The position numbers and the translations under genes were made by a program. Shown here piece after piece: positions 14,796-22,679 of a DNA stretch of 26,464 nucleotides (position 1 is the first letter of the stretch; every line of letters begins with the position of its first letter). This stretch comes from Gudongella sp964607545 (lineage in GTDB: Bacteria > Bacillota > Clostridia > Tissierellales > Tissierellaceae), in NCBI GenBank assembly GCA_964607545.1, contig CAZSLV010000016.1, positions 1 through 26,464 of the forward strand, given 5' to 3'. A model generated the notes under the pieces. The model worked only from the letters and a program-made list of their open reading frames with translations. It did no database searches and was not told where the DNA came from.

Positions 14796-16496
14796 ATGGA
14801 ATCTTTAGAATCGAAAGTATTTCAAAGTGTGAAGAAGTACAATAGGGTTATTTGGGTGTTTTTATTTTCTGCTTTTTTATATTTTTTAACAGCAACCTAC
14901 AATGATCTTTTAAGCCACGGAATAACTGTTAAAAACTTCCTTACCTGGCATAATATATTTGAATTAACAAGTATATTTATATCCTTTTCCATATTTACAG
15001 TTACATATTTTATGTACGATGAAACTAAGAGCTTAAAAATGATTCTTTATGGATGTGCATTTTTACTTATGGGGTCTCTTGATGCCTTTCATACACTTAG
15101 TTACAAGGGTATGCCGCACTTTTTTGTTGAAAACATTTCTGCAAATAGGGCAACCACATTTTGGATCTTATCTAGACTTATTGGAAGCATTATTTTCTTT
15201 AAGGGTCTTATAGTATCACCTAATGCGATTTCTAATATTAGAAAGGAAGTTTACTTTTTTATTACAGGAGTTTTTGTCCTTTTAATTTTTTACTTAGTAA
15301 CCTTTGTACCATCTTTTTTTCCTCTTATGTACTCTGAAGAAACTGGAATAACTATGATAAAAATCTTATTGGAGTATCTTGTAATTTCACTACTTTTAGT
15401 CTCCCTAGTAACTACCATTCTCCAATATAATAAGGTTAACTCTTCTAAGTTATATACCTTTATTATAGCTTTTGTATTATTAATATTTAGCGAGTTTTCC
15501 TTTACCAAGTACGGATCTGCCTACGATGCTTATGCTTATATTGGCCATATATATAAGAGCCTAGCCTATGGTTTATTTTATAAGGCCATATATCTTGAAA
15601 ATGTTACCCTGCCCTATAAATATATGAAGCAGACAAGGAATGAGTTAAAATTATATTCAGAAAAGCTAAATGAATTAGTGCAAAAAAGAACAGAGGAACT
15701 TGAGTTTTCGAATAAGAGCCTAGAATCATCCAATATGGAATTACTTAAGGATATAGAGTATGCAAAAGAAATGCAGCTTTGCCTACTTCCAGACCAAATT
15801 CCAAAGACACCTTATGTATCATTTGATTCGGAATACCTTGCAGCTAAAAACTTAAGTGGAGATTTTTACAATGTATTTTACCTTGATGATGATAACATTG
15901 GAATCTATATTGGGGATGTATCAGGCCATGGTATATCAGCTGCCATGTTAACTATCTTTGCTTACCAGAATGTAATCCAGCTAAAAGAAAAATCCTATGG
16001 GCAAATTATAGAGCCAGGTTTTGTCTTAAAGACACTTTTTAAGTCCTTTAATAGGACAAATATTGATGATGAAAAGTATATATTAATGCTTTATGGGATT
16101 TACAATATAAAGGATAGGACCTTTAATTACTCATCAGCTGGAATTAATGTTCACCCATATATAATAAAGAATAAGGGGGGGATTGAGGAAATAAATGTAA
16201 ATGGCTTTCCTATATGCAAATTAGGTGACCTTGTAAACCCTTATTATGATAATAAACTTATTAATTTACAAGTAAATGATAAGATAATCTTTTACTCTGA
16301 TGGTTTGGTTGAAGCTAAGAATATAGATGGACAAGTATATGGAGATGAGAAGTTAAAAAAAGTATTATCAGACAACCAAGGTCTTAGGGCACCTGAATTA
16401 AAAGCTATAATTAAAGAGGACTTTTATTCCCATGTTGGCTATGAAAATGACCTGATGGATGATGTTACATTTTTAATTATGGAGGTCCTAAAATAA
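14796..16496 (+). CDS. MASE3 membrane sensor - SpoIIE-type serine phosphatase
   Basis: A 566-residue protein. Residues about 17-270 are seven to eight membrane segments with MASE3 markers: WHNIFELTSIFISFSIF (51-67) and DAFHTLSYKGMPHFF (96-110). A helical coiled coil follows (about 275-320, EKLNELVQKRTEELEFSN). The SpoIIE/PP2C catalytic domain occupies 321-566, with metal motifs SGDFYN (354-359), GDVSGHGIS (373-381), FYSDGLVEA and a final DDVTFLI. It probably passes an unknown membrane-level signal to dephosphorylation of a STAS protein controlling an alternative sigma factor. It resembles the phosphatase domain of the PAS protein at 7986, so the window has two such inputs. The ATG follows AAGGAGGG. 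It converges on ligD with a shared hairpin. Confidence 0.88.
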   Translation: MESLESKVFQSVKKYNRVIWVFLFSAFLYFLTATYNDLLSHGITVKNFLTWHNIFELTSIFISFSIFTVTYFMYDETKSLKMILYGCAFLLMGSLDAFHTLSYKGMPHFFVENISANRATTFWILSRLIGSIIFFKGLIVSPNAISNIRKEVYFFITGVFVLLIFYLVTFVPSFFPLMYSEETGITMIKILLEYLVISLLLVSLVTTILQYNKVNSSKLYTFIIAFVLLIFSEFSFTKYGSAYDAYAYIGHIYKSLAYGLFYKAIYLENVTLPYKYMKQTRNELKLYSEKLNELVQKRTEELEFSNKSLESSNMELLKDIEYAKEMQLCLLPDQIPKTPYVSFDSEYLAAKNLSGDFYNVFYLDDDNIGIYIGDVSGHGISAAMLTIFAYQNVIQLKEKSYGQIIEPGFVLKTLFKSFNRTNIDDEKYILMLYGIYNIKDRTFNYSSAGINVHPYIIKNKGGIEEINVNGFPICKLGDLVNPYYDNKLINLQVNDKIIFYSDGLVEAKNIDGQVYGDEKLKKVLSDNQGLRAPELKAIIKEDFYSHVGYENDLMDDVTFLIMEVLK

Positions 16497-16498
16497 AA

Positions 16499-16529
16499 GG
16501 GTAAAAGAATGTTTTTCATTCTTTTACCC
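16499..16529. terminator. hairpin terminator between MASE3-SpoIIE and ligD
   Basis: A 13-bp perfect stem GGGTAAAAGAATG/CATTCTTTTACCC with a five-base loop. Read on the minus strand it is followed by TTTTATTTTAG, making it a good ligD terminator; the plus-strand side has little T. The ligD stop codon lies within the stem. Confidence 0.8.
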
Positions 16530-18923
16530 TAACATTTGTTCAATGTCGAAAAAGTCCTTCCATGGATCCCCCTCATTAATCCTTGAAATAGCTTCCTTCA
16601 TACCTATATCATCTGGCCCTATATAATCTAATTCCTCCCAAGAAATGGGCATCGAAACCTTTGCCCCCCTTCTAGCCCTTATAGAGTAGGGGGCGATACT
16701 GGTAGCCCCCCTGCCATTTCGAATCCAATCAATAAAAATCTTATTCTTACGTTTTTCCTTTCTCATATTGCTAGTATACCTATCTGGCCATTTTTGCTCC
16801 ATAAGTTCTGCAAGGTTTTTTGAAAACAACCTAACCTCATCCCAGTTTACATTTGCTTTTATAGGGATTACAATGTGGTAACCCTTGCCCCCGCTTGTCT
16901 TAAGGTAGGACTTTAAGGAAAGTTCATCTAAAATCGACTTTAAGTGCCTAACACCCTCTCTTACCCTTTGAAAGCCCATGCCTTCATCAGGATCAAGGTC
17001 AAAGACAATTATATCTGGCCTTTCTAAATAATCTACTGAACTTCCCCATGTGTGAAATTCCAAGGTCCCCATTTGGACTTCATATAAGAGGCCTATTTTA
17101 TTTTTTATATAAAAATAATCTTCACTATCCTCTTTATCCTTATCAATATTTATCCTTCCAATATTTTTATTCTTTGTATTTGGGTGTTTCATAAAGAAGC
17201 ACCCTTGTGTAATTCCTTTAGGACACCTAAGAACACTTAAAATCCTATTTTTTAAATAAGGGACCATAGCCTTTGATATTTCATCGTAATACTCTGCAAT
17301 ATCTAGCTTTGTAATTTCATCTTCTTCATATAAGACCTTATCAGGGTGGCTAATTTTTACAGCTAATTCTCTTTTAATATTACTTTCTTCAGGGTCTTTT
17401 TTTGCTTTATTCATATTAACTTCTCTTGACTTTTTATCTATTCTTAAACCCTTATAGGAAGCTTGCCTTAAAAGCTTTTCATCAGTCCATTCTGAAAACT
17501 TGATTTCTGCTATAAGATCTGGCTTTAGCCAGGTAATCTTTTCATTTGACCTTTCCTTTGGAGGATCTTTAAAATATGATTTTTTTCTTGTTAAACCTTT
17601 AAACTTTTTTAATAAATTATCCATTTCATCTACACTTATTCCAGTTCCTGCCCTACCAACATATATAAAATCATCACCTTCATAAGCTCCTAGTAAAAGG
17701 GCGCTTATACCCTTACTTCTCTTATCGGTCAGGGTATAGCCACCAATTATAAATTCCTCCCTATTATCACATTTTAGCTTTATCCAAGTCCCATCCCGTG
17801 TCCCTGTATAGGGAGAATTAGACTTTTTACCTATTAGGCCCTCTAAATTAGACTCACATGCAGCCTTGAAATTTTCCCTTGCATTCCCCTTAATATGCTT
17901 ACTATAATAAAGGTTAGGCGGGGCGTCTTTTAAGAGGTCCTCAAGAATTTCCTTTCTTTTAATGAGGGGAGAAGTCCTAAGGTCTTTGCCATCTAGGACT
18001 AGGAGGTCAAATATAATATAGGTGGGGGCATTTGACTTGTGGTTTTTTAAATAACCTTGGAGGGCTTGAAAATTACTTTTTCCTACATCATCAGTTACTA
18101 CAACTTCTCCATCAAAGACCATGGACCTTCCCCTAGCAAATTCTATAAGCTTTTGACTGATACTTGGGAACTTACTTGTATAGTCATTGTAATTTCTGGT
18201 ATATAAGCTTACTGAAGAACCTTCTATATAAGCTATAATCCTATAACCATCATATTTTACCTCATATAGGAAGTCATCTTCTTTGGGAAAGTCATCTACT
18301 AAAGTAGCAAGTTGGATTTTAGCTTTACTAAAGGGGTTCTTACTTGTTTTTACTTTTAAACCCTCTTTGATTTCTTTTATGGTTCGTCCACTCCTTACAC
18401 TAGTAGTAAAGTCACTTATACCATCTGTATCTTTTGCATACTCATCTTTTTCCTTAATTAATAACCAATTTTCCTTCGAATCACTTGCTTTGGACTTAAG
18501 CTTTATTAAAACCCAATTACCAACTAGTCTTTTGCCCCTAAGCATAAACTTTAATTCTCCCTTAGAAAGACCTTCATTGATATCTCCTTGGGGGTCCCAG
18601 TAACCCTCATCAAATAACATAACGCTACCTCCCCCATATTGACCCTTGGGGATGGTACCTTCAAAATTCCTATAATCAAGGGGGTGGTCTTCAACCCTTA
18701 CAGCAAGTCTTTTATCCCTTGGATTGTAGGAGGGACCCTTCGGGATGGCAAAGCTTAAAAGGACTCCTTCGTATTCAAGCCTAAAGTCGTAGTGTTTTGC
18801 CCTTGCATGGTGAAGTTGGACCACAAACCTTAATTGGGAATTTGATTCATCTATTTTACCAGGTGGCTCCTTTGTTTTTTCGAAATCTCTTTTTTCATTG
18901 TACTTTTCTAACTTCTTTACCAT
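16524..18923 (-). CDS. ligD: multifunctional NHEJ DNA ligase LigD (phosphoesterase-ligase-polymerase)
   Basis: A 799-residue enzyme that trims, fills and seals double-strand breaks with Ku. Domain order is 3'-phosphoesterase (about 30-145: HHARAKHYDFRLE, EDHPLDY with His80, FEGTIPKGQYGGG), then ATP-dependent ligase (about 200-490: adenylated Lys223 in EVKYDGYR, DGEVV, EGLIGKK, WIKLK), then primase-polymerase (about 520-790: FDLDPD with Asp642 and Asp644, SGGKGYHI with His683, FIDWIRN with Asp732). All key residues look intact. The order matches Pseudomonas LigD rather than Mycobacterium (POL-PE-LIG), and unlike Bacillus LigD a phosphoesterase is present. The ATG lies 4 bases after the ku stop, so translation is probably coupled. 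Confidence 0.97.
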   Translation of the reverse strand: MVKKLEKYNEKRDFEKTKEPPGKIDESNSQLRFVVQLHHARAKHYDFRLEYEGVLLSFAIPKGPSYNPRDKRLAVRVEDHPLDYRNFEGTIPKGQYGGGSVMLFDEGYWDPQGDINEGLSKGELKFMLRGKRLVGNWVLIKLKSKASDSKENWLLIKEKDEYAKDTDGISDFTTSVRSGRTIKEIKEGLKVKTSKNPFSKAKIQLATLVDDFPKEDDFLYEVKYDGYRIIAYIEGSSVSLYTRNYNDYTSKFPSISQKLIEFARGRSMVFDGEVVVTDDVGKSNFQALQGYLKNHKSNAPTYIIFDLLVLDGKDLRTSPLIKRKEILEDLLKDAPPNLYYSKHIKGNARENFKAACESNLEGLIGKKSNSPYTGTRDGTWIKLKCDNREEFIIGGYTLTDKRSKGISALLLGAYEGDDFIYVGRAGTGISVDEMDNLLKKFKGLTRKKSYFKDPPKERSNEKITWLKPDLIAEIKFSEWTDEKLLRQASYKGLRIDKKSREVNMNKAKKDPEESNIKRELAVKISHPDKVLYEEDEITKLDIAEYYDEISKAMVPYLKNRILSVLRCPKGITQGCFFMKHPNTKNKNIGRINIDKDKEDSEDYFYIKNKIGLLYEVQMGTLEFHTWGSSVDYLERPDIIVFDLDPDEGMGFQRVREGVRHLKSILDELSLKSYLKTSGGKGYHIVIPIKANVNWDEVRLFSKNLAELMEQKWPDRYTSNMRKEKRKNKIFIDWIRNGRGATSIAPYSIRARRGAKVSMPISWEELDYIGPDDIGMKEAISRINEGDPWKDFFDIEQMLG

Positions 18924-18927
18924 ACCA

Positions 18928-19707
18928 TCACGCTGTATCCTTTTCTTTTTTTGCTTTTTTTACACTAGCCTTGAGGGCATCCATAAGATCAATAACCTTA
19001 CCAGGCTCTTCTTTTTCTTCCTTAGGTGCCACAACTTCCTTACCTGCAATCTTACTTTCAATTAAATCCTTTAGCTTAACCTGGTACTCATCTTGGTACT
19101 TATCAGGCTCAAAGGGGGTGTCCATGGTATTAATTAATGTTTTAGCCATTTCAAGTTCCTGCTTTGAAACCTTGGGCTTCTTATATTCTTTTTGAGTTTC
19201 CTTTATTTCATCTTCATAGTGCATGGTTGAAATTATTATCCCTTCTTCTCTTGGAATTATTGCAAGAAGGGTTTCTTTTGTCCCCATTACACTCTTACCT
19301 ATAGCAACCTTTCCCTGGTCTATAAGGGCCTTTCTCAGCAATTCAAAAGGCTTTTCCCCACCAACACTAGGTATAGCCTGGTAGGTTTTTTCATAATAAA
19401 CTGGTGAAATTTGGTCTAGTTCAGCAAAATGCAAAATTTGTATAGATTTTTCTTTTTCTGTTTTAATTTTTTCAAGTTCTTCATCTGTAATTACCACATA
19501 CTTGTCCTTATCATACTCATAACCTTTCACAATATCCCCTGCCTTAACTTCTTCCTTGCAATGGGCACAAGTTTTTTTATACCTGATCCTGCTGTGGTCC
19601 CCCTTATGAAGTTGGTTAAAGTGAATATCGTTATCTCTTGTTGCTGTATACATTTCTATAGGTATAGCAACCATACCAAAAGTTATTACCGACTTATGTG
19701 CAACCAA
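18928..19707 (-). CDS. ku: bacterial Ku protein
   Basis: A 259-residue homodimeric ring protein that binds DNA ends and recruits LigD. The N terminus SVITFGMVAIPIEMYTAT (6-23) and IHFNQLHKGDHSRIRYKK (28-45) are characteristic, as are YYEKTYQAIP and KALIDQGKVAIGK further on. A CxxC pair (Cys47, Cys50 in KTCAHCKEEV) sits in the ring region. The tail is Lys-rich, as usual for LigD and DNA contacts. The start chosen is the TTG at 19707, six bases after GGAGGTG, which yields the usual N-terminal length; the longer frame from 19722 would place the ribosome site inside the gene. It lies 24 bases after a DUF421 gene and 4 bases before ligD. Confidence 0.97.
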   Translation of the reverse strand: MVAHKSVITFGMVAIPIEMYTATRDNDIHFNQLHKGDHSRIRYKKTCAHCKEEVKAGDIVKGYEYDKDKYVVITDEELEKIKTEKEKSIQILHFAELDQISPVYYEKTYQAIPSVGGEKPFELLRKALIDQGKVAIGKSVMGTKETLLAIIPREEGIIISTMHYEDEIKETQKEYKKPKVSKQELEMAKTLINTMDTPFEPDKYQDEYQVKLKDLIESKIAGKEVVAPKEEKEEPGKVIDLMDALKASVKKAKKEKDTA

Positions 19708-19731
19708 AACTTCCACCTCCAATTATTTTAT

Positions 19732-20445
19732 TTAATTTGGGTACCCCTTGTCCCTTATTACTAGGGTATCCTTATCCGTCTTAACAAAAAAACCCTTATC
19801 ACTGGCCCACTCGCAATAGAGGATGGTAGATAAGTCATAAATATTTATTTTACTTAATTCATCAAGTAACCATTCCTTACTTTTATTAATATATTTTAAG
19901 GCTTGGTATTCAATAACTCCATCATCTACTAAGAGGACACTGGGTTCATCCTCTAAATCCTTGATGTTTAAGTCCTTCTTTGTTGGCCCTTGAAGGTCCT
20001 TATACTTAATAAGGGATATGCTACCATCTGTTTCTAAGTATATGTCTCTTACTTCTTCTAGAGTAAAAATCCCTTGCTTTCTAAGTAGCATCCTAAGCTC
20101 TTCCATTTCCATATTGTTTTTTCTTAAGGCCTTCATGTTTAATTTGCCATTTGCTAGGATTTGGTCTGGCCTCCCCCTAAAAAAAAGCCTTACAGTTTCA
20201 TTTTTCCTAACCAAGACTTCAATAGCAAAGATACCAAGAGACCAAACTAGGATGGAAAATAGGTAGGGGAATAAGCCTATCTTATCATCATAAAAGGTGC
20301 TATCTAATACCCCCCCAAGGACAATAATATAGACTAGGTCATAGGGGTTCATTTGTGATAAGCTTTGCTTACCTAAAAGTCTAAGGACAAAGATTAAAGA
20401 AATTAAACCAATCAATAACTTTGCGATCTGCAATCCATAATCCAT
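19732..20445 (-). CDS. DUF421 (YetF-type) membrane protein
   Basis: A 237-residue protein with three membrane segments (about 6-23, 35-50, 58-78) followed by soluble DUF421 repeats. Markers are LRLLGKQSLSQMNPYDLVYIIVLGG (near 21-45), RGRPDQILANGKLN and the TLEEVRDIYLETDGSISLIK segment. DUF421 proteins are widespread in spore-forming Firmicutes (YetF, YrbG; the spore-membrane 2Duf protein contains one), but their activity is not established. Here it is the first gene of an operon with ku and ligD. The ATG follows AGAGGTGG and a GGGTAAA promoter-like box lies about 40 bases upstream. A shorter DUF421 gene is divergent from it. A functional link to end joining is inferred only from position. Confidence 0.87.
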   Translation of the reverse strand: MDYGLQIAKLLIGLISLIFVLRLLGKQSLSQMNPYDLVYIIVLGGVLDSTFYDDKIGLFPYLFSILVWSLGIFAIEVLVRKNETVRLFFRGRPDQILANGKLNMKALRKNNMEMEELRMLLRKQGIFTLEEVRDIYLETDGSISLIKYKDLQGPTKKDLNIKDLEDEPSVLLVDDGVIEYQALKYINKSKEWLLDELSKINIYDLSTILYCEWASDKGFFVKTDKDTLVIRDKGYPN

Positions 20446-20482
20446 TTTACCACCTCTTATATACTTAATTTATATAGTCATA

Positions 20483-20509
20483 TTTACCCCCTATTTCTAC
20501 TAATTATCA
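20483..20509 (-). promoter_or_regulatory. candidate SigB-like promoter of DUF421-ku-ligD
   Basis: On the minus strand TGATA (20509-20505), 15 bases, GGGTAAA (20489-20483), about 38 bases before the ATG. The sequence GGGTAAATAT here is also found before both YtxH genes. No convincing SigA or SigG promoter was seen in this spacer. Confidence 0.4.
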
Positions 20510-20541
20510 AATAATTACCTAATCAAATTAAAAGAAGAAGG

Positions 20542-20568
20542 TGGATAATTTGGAATTTATAGGGTAAT
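20542..20568 (+). promoter_or_regulatory. candidate SigB-like promoter of the short DUF421 gene
   Basis: TGGAT (20542-20546), 15 bases, GGGTAAT (20562-20568), about 36 bases before the ATG. Together with the box at 20483-20509 it would drive the two DUF421 genes divergently from a 158-base spacer. Confidence 0.35.
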
Positions 20569-20603
20569 AAATTTACAAATACTTATGATAGAGGGGTAAT
20601 AGT

Positions 20604-21107
20604 ATGTTTTTTCAAGGTTTTAATGTTATTAAAGAAACCATTATACTTTCAGGCCTAACTTATATTGCCATAATTTTTATATTAAGGACTTCTGGTAAGA
20701 GGACCCTGGCAAGCTTTAATGCCTTTGATTTTTTAATTACAGTAACAATAGGTTCTATTAGTGCTACAACTATTTTATCTAAAGATACCAAGTTTTTTGA
20801 TGGGATAACAGCCATAGTAAGCCTTGTCATACTTCAGTTTTTAGTTGCAAAAATAAGCGTTAATTCTAAAATTTTTCGCAGGGTTATAAAATCAGAACCA
20901 ACCCTTTTATACCACAAGGGGGAATTTATCTATAAAAATATGAATAAGATGAGGGTTTCAAAAGATGATATCCTACAAGAGGTAAGGATAGTAGGGGGAC
21001 TTACAATTGACAAGGTCCATTCTATTATTTTAGAAGCTAATGGAAAGCTATCTATAGTTACAGATGGGTCAAAAGAAAGTTTAAATGACCTATATACTTA
21101 TAAATAA
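20604..21107 (+). CDS. short DUF421 membrane protein
   Basis: A 167-residue protein of the compact DUF421 form. Hydrophobic segments lie at about 11-27, 42-56 and 67-83; the conserved pieces LRTSGKRTLASFNAFDFLITVTIGS and the C-terminal ILQEVRIVGGLTIDKVHSIILEANG (each split here as one continuous block in the protein) mark the family. It lacks the second soluble repeat of its neighbour at 19732, so it is a divergent relative, not a recent copy. Function is unknown. The start ATG follows GAGGGG. It is monocistronic and converges on the hemerythrin gene across a shared terminator. Confidence 0.82.
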   Translation: MFFQGFNVIKETIILSGLTYIAIIFILRTSGKRTLASFNAFDFLITVTIGSISATTILSKDTKFFDGITAIVSLVILQFLVAKISVNSKIFRRVIKSEPTLLYHKGEFIYKNMNKMRVSKDDILQEVRIVGGLTIDKVHSIILEANGKLSIVTDGSKESLNDLYTYK

Positions 21108-21134
21108 AGGTCCGCTTATTTAGCGGACCTTTAT
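21104..21134. terminator. bidirectional terminator between DUF421 and hemerythrin genes
   Basis: A 13-bp perfect stem (ATAAAGGTCCGCT and its complement) with loop TATTT, overlapping the stop codon of the DUF421 gene. Its strong GC core suits both directions, although the T runs are short. Confidence 0.8.
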
Positions 21135-21144
21135 CAATGCCTTC

Positions 21145-21600
21145 TTATAATTTATCTCTTTGTTCCTTTTCGTATTTTTCTTCAGCTTCTTCAAAAGGCT
21201 CATATTTTTCTACAAGTTCTTCTTCAGTAAGAACCTTTCTAGCTTGAGTAAATAGTTCTTTCTCTTCCTCATCCATATGGTGGGTTAGAACTTCTTTAAG
21301 TACAGAAAACTTAGCATCCCAGGTTTCGTTGTCAACGGAGGTTCTTTGCAAAACACTAAATTGATAGGCACCTAAGCTATGTTCTTCAATCATTTCCCTA
21401 ACTATTTCCTTCCCATCTTCTTCTGACTTATCCTTGACATCAGGAAAAACAACATGTTCCTCAGCTTCGTGATGGCCCTTAATCTTAGCATAAAGGTCCT
21501 CAAATAAGTCTTTCTTATTCTTACCATCTGAGATTTCAATTTGTCCTATTAGGCTCCTAAATTCTTCATGTTCCTTTTTAATTTCTTCTAGTACGTTCAC
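21145..21600 (-). CDS. hemerythrin-domain (HHE) protein
   Basis: A 151-residue four-helix bundle protein expected to bind a di-iron centre and sense, store or detoxify oxygen or NO. Candidate iron ligands are present in order: His11 (KEHEEF), His43 or His44 with Glu47/Glu48 (GHHEAEE), His74 (EEHSL), His107/His108 and Glu112 (THHMDEEEKELF). The layout is that of HHE proteins of the DUF/YtfE-like cytoplasmic group, not the muscle-type hemerythrin. The start is a GTG placed after AGGAGGGTAAAAGA. The C-terminal tail (EEAEEKYEKEQRDKL) is charged. A strong GGGTATA promoter-like element lies upstream. With the superoxide reductase it belongs to the oxygen-defence set. Confidence 0.9.
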   Translation of the reverse strand: MNVLEEIKKEHEEFRSLIGQIEISDGKNKKDLFEDLYAKIKGHHEAEEHVVFPDVKDKSEEDGKEIVREMIEEHSLGAYQFSVLQRTSVDNETWDAKFSVLKEVLTHHMDEEEKELFTQARKVLTEEELVEKYEPFEEAEEKYEKEQRDKL

Positions 21601-21638
21601 TCTTTTACCCTCCTATTTTTATTATAATTCGTAGAATA

Positions 21639-21664
21639 TATACCCATTTTATGGGATTAAAACA
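21639..21664 (-). promoter_or_regulatory. candidate SigB-like promoter of the hemerythrin gene
   Basis: On the minus strand GTTTTA (21663-21658), 12 bases, GGGTAT (21645-21640): five of six -35 bases and all -10 bases of the Bacillus SigB consensus GTTTAA-N12/14-GGGWAW. It lies about 40 bases before the GTG start. This is the best match in the window. Confidence 0.55.
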
Positions 21665-21711
21665 TCAAATAAGCATTTTAGATAAATATTCACACACAAA
21701 TTGTGACTTAA

Positions 21712-21738
21712 TGTGTAATGAAATTATCCTTGGGTATA
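21712..21738 (+). promoter_or_regulatory. candidate SigB-like promoter of the BrkB gene
   Basis: GTGTAA (21713-21718), 13 bases, GGGTAT (21732-21737): five of six -35 bases and all -10 bases of the SigB consensus. The start site would fall about 22 bases before the ATG at 21768, leaving room for the ribosome site GGAGG. This favours 21768 over an upstream start at 21651. Confidence 0.5.
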
Positions 21739-21767
21739 AAATTCATATAAATAATTTGGAGGGTCAC

Positions 21768-22664
21768 ATGGATAAGCTTTTAAACAAACTAAGAGAAAAA
21801 CATGAAGGAAAAAAGTGGTTTATATTTATAGAACAATTACTATATAGGTTTGAAGATGATGGGGTTACAGAAATTGGGGCCCAGCTTACTTATTATTTAA
21901 TACTAGCAATTTTTCCCTTTATTATCTTCTTTTTAAGCATCCTGCAATTTACACCCCTAGCTGATGCAGATATTCTCCAAAGACTCCTATCCCCCCTACC
22001 AGGGGCTTCTAAAGACTTGTTTTATGATTTAATAAATAACATTATTGAAGGCGGCAGTGTGGGTTTATTATCATTTGGTGCCATAGGTAGTATTTGGGCT
22101 TCATCAAATGGGGTCATGGCTATAATAAAAGCTGTAAACAGGGCCTATGACTTAGAGGAGTCAAGACCCTATATAAAGCTAAAAGCCCTATCTATAATAT
22201 TTACCCTAGGCTTATTTGTAGTTCTTATACTTGCCTTTACAATCCTTATATTTGGTGAACTTATATTTGATGCCCTTGTAGTATCTTATACTTGGCCAAG
22301 TATGGTGATTTGGAAAATATTAAAGTTTCTAGTCCCTTTAATTTTTATGGTACTTTCCATAAGTATCCTATATAAGTTTTCTCCCTCTATTAAAAAGGGA
22401 GTAAGTATAAAGTTTTCAGAGAGCCTGCCAGGGGGTATCTTTGCTAGTGTCTTTTGGGTTATCTTTTCCTTGGGATTTTCATTTTATGTAAATAACTTTG
22501 GGAATTATTCAAAGACCTATGGTAGCCTGGGTGGGGTTATAATATTTTTAATATGGCTTTATATGAGTAGCATAGTTATAGTACTTGGGGCAGAGGTTAA
22601 TGCAACTTTAATGTCTATGAAGGATAAAAAGAATAAGCGGATAAAGATGATAAGAAAGACATAG
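21768..22664 (+). CDS. YihY/BrkB-family (UPF0761) membrane protein
   Basis: A 298-residue polytopic inner-membrane protein with six hydrophobic segments. Family marks are LTYYLILAIFPFIIFFLSILQ (near 40-60), FGAIGSIWASSNGVMAIIKAVNRAYD and the C-terminal YGSLGGVIIFLIWLYMSS (each read within one continuous frame). BrkB/YihY proteins were once called ribonuclease BN, wrongly; their transport or envelope role is unresolved, and Bacillus YfkH is a stress-linked member. The start chosen is the ATG at 21768 after GGAGGG; a longer frame from 21651 adds 39 residues, has no ribosome site, and would run through a promoter-like element. The gene is divergent from the hemerythrin gene. Confidence 0.88.
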   Translation: MDKLLNKLREKHEGKKWFIFIEQLLYRFEDDGVTEIGAQLTYYLILAIFPFIIFFLSILQFTPLADADILQRLLSPLPGASKDLFYDLINNIIEGGSVGLLSFGAIGSIWASSNGVMAIIKAVNRAYDLEESRPYIKLKALSIIFTLGLFVVLILAFTILIFGELIFDALVVSYTWPSMVIWKILKFLVPLIFMVLSISILYKFSPSIKKGVSIKFSESLPGGIFASVFWVIFSLGFSFYVNNFGNYSKTYGSLGGVIIFLIWLYMSSIVIVLGAEVNATLMSMKDKKNKRIKMIRKT

Positions 22665-22679
22665 CCATAGAAAAGTAAA

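Noticed and set aside
20446..20603. SigG-type promoters for the DUF421 genes
   Set aside because: A TGGATA resembles a SigG -35 box, but no CATNNTA-like -10 box stands at 17-18 bases on either strand; the GGGTAA boxes fit better.
21651..21767. N-terminal extension of the BrkB protein (39 residues)
   Set aside because: There is no ribosome site at 21651, the sequence is unlike BrkB N termini, and a promoter-like element lies inside it; the ATG at 21768 has GGAGGG.
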